Of a stretch of DNA of 64,000 nt, positions 47,707 to 58,640 are shown one piece after another. The translations under genes and the position numbers were made by a program. The notes under the pieces were generated by a model, which did no database searches, had not been told where the DNA came from, and worked only from the letters and a program-made list of their open reading frames with translations. The stretch is taken from assembly GCA_036925085.1 (NCBI GenBank), contig JAUPFP010000004.1:6343413-6407412 (forward strand), given 5' to 3'. Origin of the DNA: Brachycybe producta (lineage: Eukaryota > Arthropoda > Diplopoda > Playtdesmida > Andrognathidae). Each line of letters starts with the position of its first letter. The stretch's first letter is position 1.

Positions 47707-48716
47707 TGTTTTTAAATTCTCGATTAACATTTTTTTATTTTTAAGTTGGGCTAACAATTCTAAAACAATTATCTGATAGGTTGATACCGTTGAAAAAAAA
47801 TATAAAATATGGCCGTTTTTTCAAGCTAATAGAAAAAGTTTATTTATAAAAGATATCAAAATGATAAATTCTTTCCGATATTTAGTAATTTTTCTAGTAT
47901 TTAAAACGTTTTTTTACAAAATTCTTAACGATGTTTTCAAAATGTAGAACATCCAGAGTTCTAGAAATGTTTTTTTTTTAATATTTATAAAGCAGACTTA
48001 TTAAACATTCCTATAATCATTCCTCACAGCAGAAACTTTTTATCTGGCAACATTTTTTAAGTTTAGCTTTATTTAAGCAACGTTTTAGATTACGAGAAAT
48101 AGAAAACAAATTTAATACATGTACAATAAACCTTATTTTAATACAGAAAAAAAAAACAATAAACAGATTTCATGAATTTGCAGTTTTGCGAAAGTATTTT
48201 TTTTTCTCTTATGCTGAAGGAGTGGCATAATGAAGACGCCGCAAAATATTGCAAAGTTGTCATCATTGAATTTATTAATCTGAATGTCTTTGTGACTATG
48301 TACACTTTAAGTCAATGGGGCGTCAGAAAAGATCAAATATGTGGGCTATAAGAATCAAGGGAGGGAGAGAAAAAAAAATAGCCTTTATATACACACAGAA
48401 CTATAACAGCCTATACATGTATAGTATATGTCATAAAAATAGCATCTATACTGGTGCACACAGCATGACAGTTTCTATTATGAAAAACCTCTGACAATGG
48501 GTTACTATATGTAGTTCAACATATACAGAGAGGAGACATCATACAGACACTGTTCACACAATGATTGTGGATGGTCAAAGTTAAGCTGATGTAGCCAGAA
48601 TGGCAACAGAAATCGATTGTTGAATGTGTTTTCCGGTGTCCTTCTTCTTCTTCTTACTACTACTGTTCAAAAACTGTTTCAATATCCTCTATGGTTTCCA
48701 TGAAAAACATTTAGGG

Positions 48717-48755
<39 letters not shown>

Positions 48756-49842
48756 ATTCGAGAAAAAAAGGTTCAGTTACTCAATAAAATATAATTAAGA
48801 AGAAAAAAAAAACCACTGAAGTAGCAGGATGCAATAAAAATCTAACAAAAAATTGGATAGTTTTTGAATTAAGACAGAAAATACATTATAAAACAACGAT
48901 CATATAACGTTGAAATTTGAAATATATTATTAATTTAAATAGTCCATACAAAAAAAGCAAGTTATGCTATAACTGATACCATAATATGAGCTTTTCAAAA
49001 AAAGTTCATAGGGTTATATTCTTAATTACTGCTTAGCCAAAGTTAGAGCTAAACTCATCATCTCTTATGAGGAAACTGTCTGTCTAAAGTTAATGAGTTT
49101 AGCTCTATTTTGACGTGAAGGGTTTGTTGTACTAATAAGTTATAAATTTTAAGGCGAAATAAGCTTAAGAGGAAAAAATTGAGCTGAAGTAAGCTTTGTA
49201 ATTTCTGTAAAAGTTTTGCTATTTATGGAAATTCTGAAGGTGAATTGTTTGAGCTTTTGTTAAAATTCACTTTCAGCTAATAATGTCATAATCATGTGAT
49301 CATTTTCAACCAATTAGAAGTGGCCTTATTTTTCCATCGTATTGAAGAACAATAGAGAACATGGTAAAGAGTGCAATATAAATAATGTTTACATTTTTAA
49401 ATTCAATAAGTTAAATAATTTAATTACCGGTATAGTAAAATTACATCAGTTTCTAATTTAATTATAGTAAAATTAAATAATTAATAATTTAATTATATGG
49501 ATAGTAAAATTAAATAATTAATACAATTAAAATAAGATAATTAATTAGCACATTTGTTAGTATTAAAAGTGGTCTGTATCTTGTATGACAAATCATTTCT
49601 GTGTATTTAGTTTAGAATAGCTTCAGCTTGTCTGTGATTGATAAAAGACGACCATTTTTCTAAGCTTATTATTGAAGCTGATTTTTCCAAAATGTTTTTT
49701 TCATCTTCAGCTACATCTTCAGCAAAACAATTTCAGCTTACCTATATTTTAACCTTTAAGTTACCTACAGTTTTAAGTAAAACGTGTCATATTAGATCTC
49801 TGGAGAATTCTACGTTTTGAAAAGAAAAAAAAAAAGAAAACT
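47707..49842. other. AT-rich DNA; (TA)n at 48721-48753
   Basis: No coding signal. A TAATTAAAT-rich tract lies at about 49410-49545. Confidence 0.5.
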
Positions 49843-49990
49843 TGTTTTAGAAACTAGAAAAGTAAGTTCTCTGTAGCATTATTAGCATTGAAAATTGAGA
49901 ATTTAAATTTGCTGTAAACAGTTTATTTTCAAAGTTATCAATATATTTAATTTCTCGTATATTTACTATTCTAGTTTGTAAAAAACACTT
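49843..49990. mobile_element. MITE with TTTTAGAAACTAG ends, copy 2
   Basis: The left end GTTTTAGAAACTAGAAAAGT and right end TACTATTCTAGTTTGTAAAA are inverted near-copies enclosing an AT-only interior of about 100 bp. It is related to 43498-43702. Confidence 0.65.
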
Positions 49991-50851
49991 AATTTTATAA
50001 GAGGACTGACTGGTGGAAACAATTGTTTCACAAATCTCAAACATTTTTTTAAAGGTTTATTTTTAGTTGTACTTTAACTATGGCAAAGAGATTTTTCAAC
50101 ATTTTCATCATCTTTCAGACAGAATTTTGCCTAAAGAAAAATCTTTCTCTGCTGTTTTTTTTTTTCGTAAAAATGATATATATATATTAGAATATTGTGC
50201 AGGTTTTTTTGTTCGTTTTTCTTGTTTCTAAGTCGTGATGCCATCGTTTGTGGCATATAAGAAGAAGAAAAAACTCATAGTTCCTATGAAATCTGGTTAG
50301 TATTTTCCTAAAGGATAAAAGGAAAGAGAAAAATTGAAGAAGAAGGGGTTTACACACTCGAAATTTCAATAGAAAATCCTGACCATTTTTGAACGTGCTT
50401 AGACTATAACCTACATCTGTGTGCCCAATACAATGAGAACCCAAGGAAAAAAAATATTGTTTTTATACCCAAAAATAAGGTTTATGTGCATGTATGGGAT
50501 GGCAAATGGTAAATCAGAGTAAAGAGAGAGAGAGAGAGATAGAGAAAGAAAAAAAACTAGGAAGAATAGAAGGAGGGGGGGGGAGGGGAAAGTTGTTGGT
50601 TGTGTGGGTTTTTTTTTTTTTTTTCTTCTAAAGTCGACATTATCCTACCACCTGCCATTCAGTTCAGAAATCGGACGCTATATCACATCAAAAATGACAT
50701 CTTTCAAAGAGATTGGGACTGTAGAATGCTATTATTGGTTATATGGCAAAACTCCAAAATCTATGCCTTTAAAAACCGTTGCAATGAGTCCAGTATGAAA
50801 AATAATCTAAGGACATATTCTATTGTAATTCTATGCCCCTATATGTGTATG

Positions 50852-50904
<53 letters not shown>

Positions 50905-51512
50905 CCTAATATGCAAATTTGTCTTCCAATATTAAAGAAACGTTTGAAAATAAATTGCACTTTAGCAGATTTTTGCATAGGAAAGCATTATTACTTTCTC
51001 ATTGAATTTTTTATTCTTCTATACAAGAGCAGCTGGACTGTTCTTTTTTGTATTTTGGCTATCGATTTCTATATATGGGCTATATTATCAGTCTTTAATA
51101 AAAAGAAATCTAATGGTATAAGTTAGGCATAAGTTTTTGACTTTTGTAAAATGAATAATATTCTTATTAAGCGGCGATCTCACTGGTTTTTTTTACAGCA
51201 AGATTCACTACAAAATTATTGCTGTGGTATAGGCTTGCAAAGTCAAAGTCATTTTATCTTAATGGCAATATTTATTTGCCAATTACAGTTTTGTTTATTT
51301 CTGTGAATATTAATTATAATTTGAAGTAAAACATTTGAGTTGTTTTAAATAAAAAGGAGCAAAATTCGTGTAAGCTTAAGGTGATTTTAGAACTAGAAGA
51401 GGAAAGAAATCACTTAAAGGCCTTAAGTGACAATTTTCATTTTTGTAAAAATCATAATAATTAATTGGTCAGTTTGGTGTAAGTAATAAAAAGTTTATTT
51501 TTAAAGCTTATT
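49991..51512. other. AT-rich DNA; (GA)n, poly-G and (TA)n tracts
   Basis: A GA tract lies at about 50523-50540, a G-run at about 50574-50584, a T-run at 50609-50623 and (TA)n at 50856-50903. Open frames across 50600-50935 are low-complexity. Confidence 0.55.
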
Positions 51513-52091
51513 TTAAAGAGACCATTACTTCCAGAAATTTCTTGGCAAAATATTGTCAAGAATTATTCAACGATTGACAAAACGATTTTTAAAATTTAAA
51601 ATAAGTCATTAATATAATTAAAAAAAAAATTAAAAATCAGTTGACTTCATGTAAATTAACTTTATCAGATAGATGCGACACCAAACAACGAACATTGGCA
51701 ATAAAAACCCAAAATATACTCCTTATACTTCCTACTCGAATTTTGATTGTGTCAGTACTATGACTTTGATTTTTGAATTATACCACCTGCCACGTGGCTT
51801 TCCAGCTGATTGGAAGGTTGTATTGAGTTGAATGTAACTAGGGAATACAGGTATACGAATTAGAAATTATGGAAATGTGATTTGACAATATTTGCCACTA
51901 AATTGAGGGATAGATTTTCGTTTTTAGAAATTTAAAATGGCATTGTTTGGTGACTCAAGAAAAGTCACTTCATTTTTACGTTTTCATGATTTTATTGACT
52001 TATTTTTAAGTTTAAAAATCGTTTTGGTTATCATTGGGTAACTCTTGACAATATTTTGATAAGAAATTTCTGGAGGTAATGGTCGTTTTAA
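51513..52091. mobile_element. TTAA-flanked foldback element, copy 2
   Basis: Homologous from end to end to 22884-23465 and in the same orientation. It starts TTAAAGAGACCATTACTTCC and ends CTGGAGGTAATGGTCGTTTT with AA completing the TTAA (52088-52091). The conservation of TTAA at both borders in two independent loci supports piggyBac-type mobilisation. It is non-coding. Confidence 0.75.
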
Positions 52092-52545
52092 TGTCGCTTG
52101 TGAATTCATGCAAGTCCGTGCAAGAGTATTACAATTACAATTTATTGCAGAGGGCATATTGCAGTAAACCTTGCTGTAAAAATAGCTTCTTCGTAAAATT
52201 AAGTAAGGGCAAGAAATAAGTCAAATATAACTGTGAACCATATTTGGTATCACTGTGTAACGTTTTAGATGTTGGCCACCTGGACACACCCACCGTTCAC
52301 TAAGACTGTTTTATGTAATATTGCTTTTAAAATAATTGCCTATCTAGAAATGCAAATAATGTCAGAATATATTTTTGTTTTATTTTTAATATTTAATAAT
52401 ATTTCAATAGAAACAACAACAACAAAGAAAAAAATGAAAACGAAAAAAAAAACGTACTCAGGAAAAAAGAAATTTTAATATTTATGTTTTTTTTTTGTAG
52501 TTAGCTAAAAGGGACTTCTTTTTTTTTTGTCAATTTTCCTATCTG
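52092..52545. other. AT-rich DNA, nothing recognised
   Basis: No supported feature. Confidence 0.45.
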
Positions 52546-52650
52546 CACATTCTGTTATTCATCGATCTGTCAAACATTGTAGTGTCACCTCTATAGAAAC
52601 GTATAGACGTGACGTAACACTGCTTGACAAATCGATGAATAATGGAATGT
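52546..52650. mobile_element. 105-bp palindromic MITE-like element
   Basis: CACATTCTGTTATTCATCGA and TCTGTCAAACATTG at the left mirror ACTGCTTGACAAATCGATGA and ATAATGGAATGT at the right. The arms occupy nearly the whole element. Confidence 0.65.
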
Positions 52651-53079
52651 ACGGTAGGCCTGTGTGATCCTTCTTTTTATAAATGTTGTACAGAACTTGC
52701 AAATCTAAAAAAAAATATATAAAACAAATATTCAAAAAGTAAACATGACATTTGAGCTACATCTTGAACCCTCTGAACAAGGTTCTATAACGTAGAAAAT
52801 TTCTGTTCAAGTGTACTCAATAAAACCAGGCATCTTATGTATAGAAACAATGCTTAAAGAGTTCAATTTAAGTCCAAATGCTAAGTTTTCCTATCTTTGA
52901 CATTGTAAAGACAGTTAATGTTCTAGTTACTAGAATCTAGTGGAAGCAAACGTGGTTACTAATGTGAGCAGAGAGGATTCTTGGCTCTATTTTTGTAGCT
53001 CGTTTTTTTTTCTCTCTATCGCGTGTGGTAGCCACACGAAGAAGAAGATTGGAGCGATGCTAATAGGCGGATAGTGATG
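52651..53079. other. AT-rich DNA, nothing recognised
   Basis: No supported feature. Confidence 0.4.
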
Positions 53080-53607
53080 GATGGTTGGCAAACTCCTGAG
53101 ACGGGGTGAAATCTCTCAGAAGGATGGCGGCCATCCGTTTCTGATCGTCGACGTTGCGCTGAAGGGGTTGTTAGCCCTCTTGCCTTATGGTGTTCAAAGA
53201 AGAAGGTTAGTTACCAAACAAAGAGACCACGTAGCTTCTGATTATAATCACTTTATTCATTCTTGTGGCAGAAACATTAAGACATACAAGAATGAATGAT
53301 TAGAATTATAGATGTGTGTGTCTATGGGCTCATTGTTGTAATATAGATATAGTGTTTTACGTATTATAAAGTGTGAACTTGATCAAGAGAAATAGACACT
53401 GAACAAAGGGAAACGCGATCTTTTTATGCACTTGGACCCTTGTGTACACCTACGAGGTGTAATCAGGTCTAAGTGACTGTGGTCCGAGAGATATCTCTCT
53501 CCGCCCGATCAAGTTTAACACAGAGAGAGGGAGGGACAGTGAGGAGTCATGCACCCCCAGGCTAGCATTCTGGGGGGGGGGAGGATTACGACCTACCGGG
53601 TGTTACA
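53080..53607 (-). mobile_element. LTR-like segment (Ty3/gypsy-type start), minus strand
   Basis: Read on the minus strand it begins TGTAACACCCGGTAGGTCG at 53607, a typical gypsy LTR start. A TATA-like GCATAAAAAGATCG lies at about 53428-53415 and a GAATAAAGTG polyadenylation signal at about 53257-53248, the order expected within one LTR. It is GC-richer than its surroundings. The inner boundary and a target duplication could not be fixed, so the left limit is approximate. The integrase remnant at 55987-56643 is on the same strand to the right. The 2.4 kb between them holds unrelated MITEs, and no polypurine tract abuts the LTR start, so a single element is unproven. Confidence 0.5.
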
Positions 53608-53701
53608 ATAATAATTTATTCAATCTAATTAAAAGTTGAAAACGAGTTCTGATTATTTTGTATTTCAGAAGGAAACATTAAGAACACATTGACATTGTTT
53701 T

Positions 53702-53747
53702 ACAAATTAGAAGAGTAATTTGAAAATTACTCTTCTAATTCCTAAAA
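53702..53747. repeat. Collapsed MITE (TTTTAGAAACTAG family): both ends fused
   Basis: TACAAATTAGAAGAGTAATTT is followed immediately by GAAAATTACTCTTCTAATTC and CTAAAA. Two family termini thus stand head to head with no interior. This is an internal-deletion derivative or a minimal palindrome. Confidence 0.55.
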
Positions 53748-53845
53748 CAATTTCACTTAAAACGATTTTCTTATTCGATTTCTCTACAAAATCAACTTAT
53801 TTTAACGATATGGACATGAAAACACCATTACGCGACACACTTTTA

Positions 53846-54069
53846 GGCCAGCTTCACACGAATTACTTTGTGGAGTTGCTTATTGGTGTCACAAGATGTT
53901 TGACATGGACGCTTTTTTTTACATGGATCACCACTGAAAACAATGGCAATTTGTCAGTGCTAGACTAAAGGAATCGTTGCTGACAAACAGGCGGTGGTCG
54001 CCACTTGTGGCCAGACTCAACCATTCATAGCCATTTGTGATGCATAAAATGGTCCGTGTGAAGCAAGCC
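53846..54069. mobile_element. PIF/Harbinger-type MITE with TTA duplication
   Basis: A 224-bp element with ends GGCCAGCTTCACACG and CGTGTGAAGCAAGCC, inverted with two mismatches. TTA borders both ends (53843-53845, 54070-54072), as made by PIF/Harbinger transposases. Its right TTA overlaps the first base of the duplication of the adjacent hAT-type element. The 82-codon plus frame (53720-53968) overlapping it is incidental. Confidence 0.8.
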
Positions 54070-54079
54070 TTACTGTTTC

Positions 54080-54542
54080 TAGTGATGTTCCAATAGCGAT
54101 ATGAATAGGAATACTATCGTAATAGTCGACTACTCAATATTCAAACTATCGAGTGGTTTAGCAATCGATAGACCGCGATAGATAGCGATCGAAAAACCTA
54201 CAATCACGTATATTATAGTGACATTGGTGTTTAGTGAGTGTGTAGGGAGGTTGTGAATGTGACAATGTGGCATCATTTGGTATCATGATTTAAATTTTTT
54301 CATTATTTTCAATAAAAATCTCCAAAAAAACATTTATTTTCATTATTCAGATCAACAAGAATTTATCTTCAAAAACAATGGCTTTTCAGTTTGCAGTCGG
54401 TTTTGTAAAAGAAATATTTCCACCCATTGAGATCAGATGAAAACTATGTATAGTACTATCGATATTGATGCGACTATCGATACTATCCATCGGTCGTGTA
54501 AAATACTATTGATAGTTTATTTTTTACTATGGCACATTACTA
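54080..54542. mobile_element. hAT-type MITE rich in TATCGATA motifs
   Basis: The left end TAGTGATGTTCCAATAG and right end TATGGCACATTACTA are inverted near-copies of a hAT terminus type. The flanking octamers ACTGTTTC (54072-54079) and ATTGATTC (54543-54550) agree at 6 of 8 positions. ATCGATAG-like motifs crowd both subterminal regions in both orientations, as is usual for transposase-binding repeats. The element is 463 bp and non-coding. Confidence 0.75.
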
Positions 54543-54550
54543 ATTGATTC

Positions 54551-54644
54551 TAGAAGATTTTCAAATTCAAGCAAAAGAGCCACGGAGCATAGCCACCTAT
54601 GATATAAGGCCTGACTTGATGGCAATTTTTGTGGTCGTAAATTG

Positions 54645-54680
<36 letters not shown>

Positions 54681-55691
54681 GGCTATGTTTAAACACTCAT
54701 TTAACAAGCTTTACATCTTTATGACCAGTTACATCACTCAAGTAGGATGTTACATTTGAGATGTGACCTGTGGCATGTCTCTTGACTTCTGTTAAGTATG
54801 TTAAAATGCGTCCTATAGTGCCATAGTGATGCAAAATTTCCTAAATGAGTGACCACATTTTCTAATTGTTTTTGTTGTTTTCAGGGACATTTAAGAGTGC
54901 GTCAAAACTAGAACAGTACTTGCTCGCGTTGTTCTGTTTGCTGTGGCCAGTGTCCAAACTTTTAACAGAACACGTTTGCAAACATGTGTGCAACGTGTTC
55001 TCAGAACCACCAATGCGTTGTGTATTAAAATACATTCATTGAGGTGCTTAGAGCTAATTTTATGTGAACTGAAAAACTGAGTTGTTTTGTTGCAGCTGAA
55101 GATGGCTAAACACAATAGGTGAAACACATATTCATTTTCAGCTTACTGCTTCAATACAAGAATTTCATCTTCAGCTCACTAGTAAATGCACCTTAAGAAA
55201 ACAAGCTTTAAACAGACTTCAGGACTGCCAAGTATTGCCGTGTGTCTGTCTAGTGCTTGCCACGTTCTTATAACACCATTTAGTATCTTGTGACAAATTG
55301 CTTACATTAATTATCTAAAGTGTCAAACGAACTGACAAGAATCTTTTTCTAAGAATTTCGAATTGGAACTGAAAAAAGGTGATTCTTCGAATACATTAAT
55401 AGAGATTGGTTTTAATCACTAACATGAAGGTTTCTATTATACAGACTTGAATCTGGATTTTTTACATAAGCTAAATAAAACACAATGCAAGAGGTGCCTC
55501 AATACTTGACAAAAATCCTATTCATTTAAGGTGACTGTAGAGATATTTATTTTGTTTTTGTCCCCCTTCCCCTTCCCCCTCCCCCCCCCCTCTATGATGG
55601 CACGCCGACTGAAGAGATATTTATTATAAAAAATAAAATTGTCTTCACGAAAAACGCTTCAATATTTCTCGACAGCTTTTCCTCCCATTCT
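54551..55691. other. AT-rich DNA; (ATC)n at 54648-54678
   Basis: No gene recognised. An imperfect inverted repeat around GTGTTCTGTT and AACAGAACACG at 54932-54975 may be a MITE scrap, and a poly-C/T-rich tract lies at 55560-55592. Confidence 0.45.
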
Positions 55692-55878
55692 CGGATGGCG
55701 CGCCTGCATGGCTAATATTCCTCCACTGGCGCTTTTGAGGAAATTTATGTTTTTCAAGCGAACGTTTTTCAGGAGAAAAAACGCAAATTATTTTAGATAC
55801 TAAAATAATTGGTTATAATGCTAATTGTTTTTTCGTGATGACGTCTTTAAAAATAAACTTTATGACATTAAATCCATA
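55692..55878 (+). repeat. Dispersed repeat R, copy 2
   Basis: Same orientation and order of blocks as 681-896 (CGGATGGCGC, AAATTTATGTTTTTCAAGCG, ACGTTTTTCAGGA, TATAATGCTAAT, CTTTATGACATTA). The superfamily is unknown. Confidence 0.55.
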
Positions 55879-55986
55879 GTACTTTGAATCTTCTGACCAA
55901 TTTTGTACTCATAAGGTGCCGTATGTCGTTTGTCGTAGTACTTTTTGCGTCTTTCGTGCGTTTCTTTCAGGTTTCTTCTGGCTTTT

Positions 55987-56643
55987 CTAATTCTGCTTCT
56001 TGGTGTTCCTCTGCTTGCTGTCGACGAGGTTTCCGGCCTCTGCCTCTACGAATCTTGGTTGTTCTGGAACTAGGTTCTCGACTTTTTTTTGAAGTTCCCG
56101 TCCAAACATGAGTCTGTGTGGTGTAAACTTCGTAGATGAGTGTACCAACGAATTATATGCCTCTAGCACACTATAGAGTTTACTAGCCCAATCGGTTTGC
56201 TTCTTTCCTGGGGTTAGATAACTCTTCATCGTCTGTATGATGTTCTTGTTTGTTTGTTTGGCAAGACCATTACTTTGTGGATGGTACGCTGCCATTGTTT
56301 CATGCTCGATACCATACTTTTTGAAAAATGTCTGGGTATTTCCTGCAACGAACGGTGTTCCTTGATCCGAAATGATCTTCGTTGGTCTTCCGAAGGTTTT
56401 CCTCACTTTTTTTTAAGGAAGTTGATGACGATTTGTGCTGTCGTATTCTTGACTGCTGTTGTGACACAGCAGTAGAATGTGCTTGGTTCCTCTAACCGAT
56501 GACACTAATAGTCCAACAGAGTCCATTCCCCAGCATTCACAAGTTTCACCAATGGGCATCTCCTGGAGGAACCATTCAGGTTTCTCTACGCAACTTGTGA
56601 AGCTAACAAATCTCGCAAGAATTGGCATATTCAAAGATGTCAT
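55987..56643 (-). pseudogene. Ty3/gypsy retrotransposon integrase remnant
   Basis: The minus strand carries the integrase core. CWGMDSVGLLVSSVRG (about 56530-56485) holds the first catalytic Asp. IISDQGTPFVAGNT (about 56375-56335) holds the second. AAYHPQSNGLAKQTNK follows, where the third catalytic residue, normally Glu after NGL.A, is replaced by Lys. YNSLVHSSTKFTPHRLMFGR is the usual region after the core. The two parts are in the same frame but separated: about 20 codons near 56460-56415 are readable only in another frame, between a small indel and an 8-A run at 56407-56414, giving a TAA in the main frame. Two compensating frameshifts plus the lost Glu make it inactive. No protease, RT or RNase H was found nearby. 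Confidence 0.85.
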
Positions 56644-57588
56644 GTTTCATATTGTTCCAATAAAGAGGAGATGCCTGTCTATTAAGTTACATTAATTATA
56701 CACGGTGAGAATAAATGCAATTCGTCACAATAAGGAATTTTATTTTTCAAATGTTGGTGTAACAATTGGAGAAAAAGGTAAAATTGAAAAATTCCGAGGA
56801 GTACTGAGCAGTGAGTAGTACCCCTTAGAAAGTTTCAATGGGTGCTTGAGTTAAAGTGCACCCGCTCATTCGGTGCTTTTATAGCCACTCATTTGGGTGT
56901 TTTCTAAGTGTTTCCTGCATACACTAACACTATTTGAAAACGACAACATTCTTTGAAAATGGCTTCAAATACACCCAGGTTCGGATATGTAGCTGCTTTG
57001 AAATGCTCTGAAAAGGTCTCAGAAGGGCTCATCTGGTCCTAGACCTCTCAAAAACTTTCAAAAATTACAAAGATTCAAGAACTTTTTAAATTAAAAAATG
57101 TGAACTGTCATCGGTTGTTTCTCTTGTGTGGATGGTTGCAATTAAAGTCTTATAATTCCTGTTGACACTTGTCTCTTGATTATATTTCTTCAATAGTATT
57201 GTTACCCCTATGTGGACATTACATTTGAGAGAGACTTTGTGTCAGTAACATGTTTCACTATTACAGACACAATGTTTTTTCTTCTTGCTACATGTTTCGT
57301 GGTTATGGAAACATCTGGCGACATTGGCGAACATAAGTGTTTGAAACGATTTGCCTCTTTGTAGTACAGGCTTAAGGATTTACTTTGAAGAATCTCCCTC
57401 ATAGTGTTTTTGTGGATTTATTCAGTTAGCAAAATAGAGTATTTATATTAGAAGCTGGTGGTAGCCTTCAATAAATGTGTTGAAAGAGTTTAGAACTTCG
57501 TACGGTACATAGTACAATTCGTATTCGTACATAGTGGCTATTAATCGACAGAATTTCCTAAGAAAAAAAAATGATATCTCCGAATGTA
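56644..57588. other. No recognised gene
   Basis: Possibly further eroded retrotransposon sequence upstream of the integrase remnant on the minus strand, but no motif is readable. Confidence 0.4.
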
Positions 57589-57914
57589 GGGCGAGTCAGA
57601 ATAAACGGTATGGCTTCTTACAGGGCAACGACCACGGCCGACTAAATAGATGAACCGACAAAGAAGATGGGACATGTTCCATTTTTTTCCACAGATCCGA
57701 TTGTCGGCTGTGTAATGGAACCAGTACACGGCCGAGGACACGCGCACGAAGTACTTGTCCGGTGGTTTATAGTGTTTATATAGGTTCTAGACAGTACGCG
57801 TGCATGATGGCAGGCATCCACACACAAGCACAACAACAGACAAACTGACGGTCGTGTGCGCTGACCTGACTACAATCTAGTCTGTCACCGACTGTTTGTC
57901 GTCTGCGCTCGCCC
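57589..57914. mobile_element. PIF/Harbinger-like element with GGGCGAG ends
   Basis: The left end GGGCGAGTCAGA and right end GTCTGCGCTCGCCC are inverted near-copies. The right border is TTA (57915-57917) and the left border GTA (57586-57588), so a TTA duplication with one substitution is likely. The interior is GC-richer than its surroundings. A partial related right half lies at 58516-58640. Confidence 0.55.
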
Positions 57915-58354
57915 TTATACAAATGAAACCTGGCAAGGTTTTTTTTTTTACTATCTAGGCATAAAGAAGATATTTTTTTTTCGTTTCGAATTATTAGATA
58001 AGTGACATGAAAAAATTATTTTAAGATGCCGCTTTTTACATAAAACAATTTGCAAATATTTTCTAAATTTGCATATGTATATGTCTTCCACAACAGTACA
58101 GAAAACATTGATTGTGGGTTTCTTTGATGTATTCTGCATAGATGATACAGCATTCTTGTAACACTCTTGGTAGTTGTGATATGTCACTTGTGTGCAACCA
58201 GTGAAGTATTTTAACAGGGCTGTCATTGTCACTGATTTGCATTTGCAGTGATGATACAGAATACAATTGCTGACAACAATACACTTTTTTGTGTGTATTT
58301 TTGCAAATGCCACAAGAGGATACTGTGTGGGCTCTGTGACACTGTTCAGAAGAC
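57915..58354. other. AT-rich DNA, nothing recognised
   Basis: Two overlapping minus frames (97 and 120 codons) show no recognised domain. Confidence 0.4.
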
Positions 58355-58515
58355 ATGCACTAGGTTATTGTCAACAGTAGCTGGATAAGGATTTAAGTGA
58401 TAGGGTGTGTAATTGGATTCATTGTTAAACAATGGAAAACAAAGAGGTGTTATTGATGGTGCTGTATTAGATTGGGCAATGGTTACATTAGGGGTTCCTC
58501 AGGATAGTGATCTTG
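58355..58515 (+). pseudogene. LINE reverse transcriptase fragment (GVPQG box)
   Basis: The plus frame around 58420-58510 reads LDSLLNNGKQRGVIDGA then DWAMVTLGVPQDSDL. This corresponds to the LINE segment with the W-x-x-SFLxNRKQRV stretch, the VVDG turn and the GVPQGSVLGP box, with PQG changed to PQD. Upstream (58355-58420) stops interrupt a KLLS...YG-like part. Strongly decayed. Confidence 0.65.
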
Positions 58516-58640
58516 TTTCACGCACAACCACAAACAAACTGACGGTCGTGTGCACTTGCGTTTTGTCGACCTTAGACATCTGACAGACTGTTACAACCTG
58601 GTCCGTTACCAACTGTCTGTTGTCTGCACTCGCCCTAAAA
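58516..58640. mobile_element. Partial right half of the GGGCGAG-end element
   Basis: AACTGACGGTCGTGTGC, then CAACTGTCTGTTGTCTGC and ACTCGCCC followed by TAA, matches the right half of 57589-57914. No left terminus was found. The sequence abuts the LINE fragment directly, so one of the two truncated the other. Confidence 0.5.
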
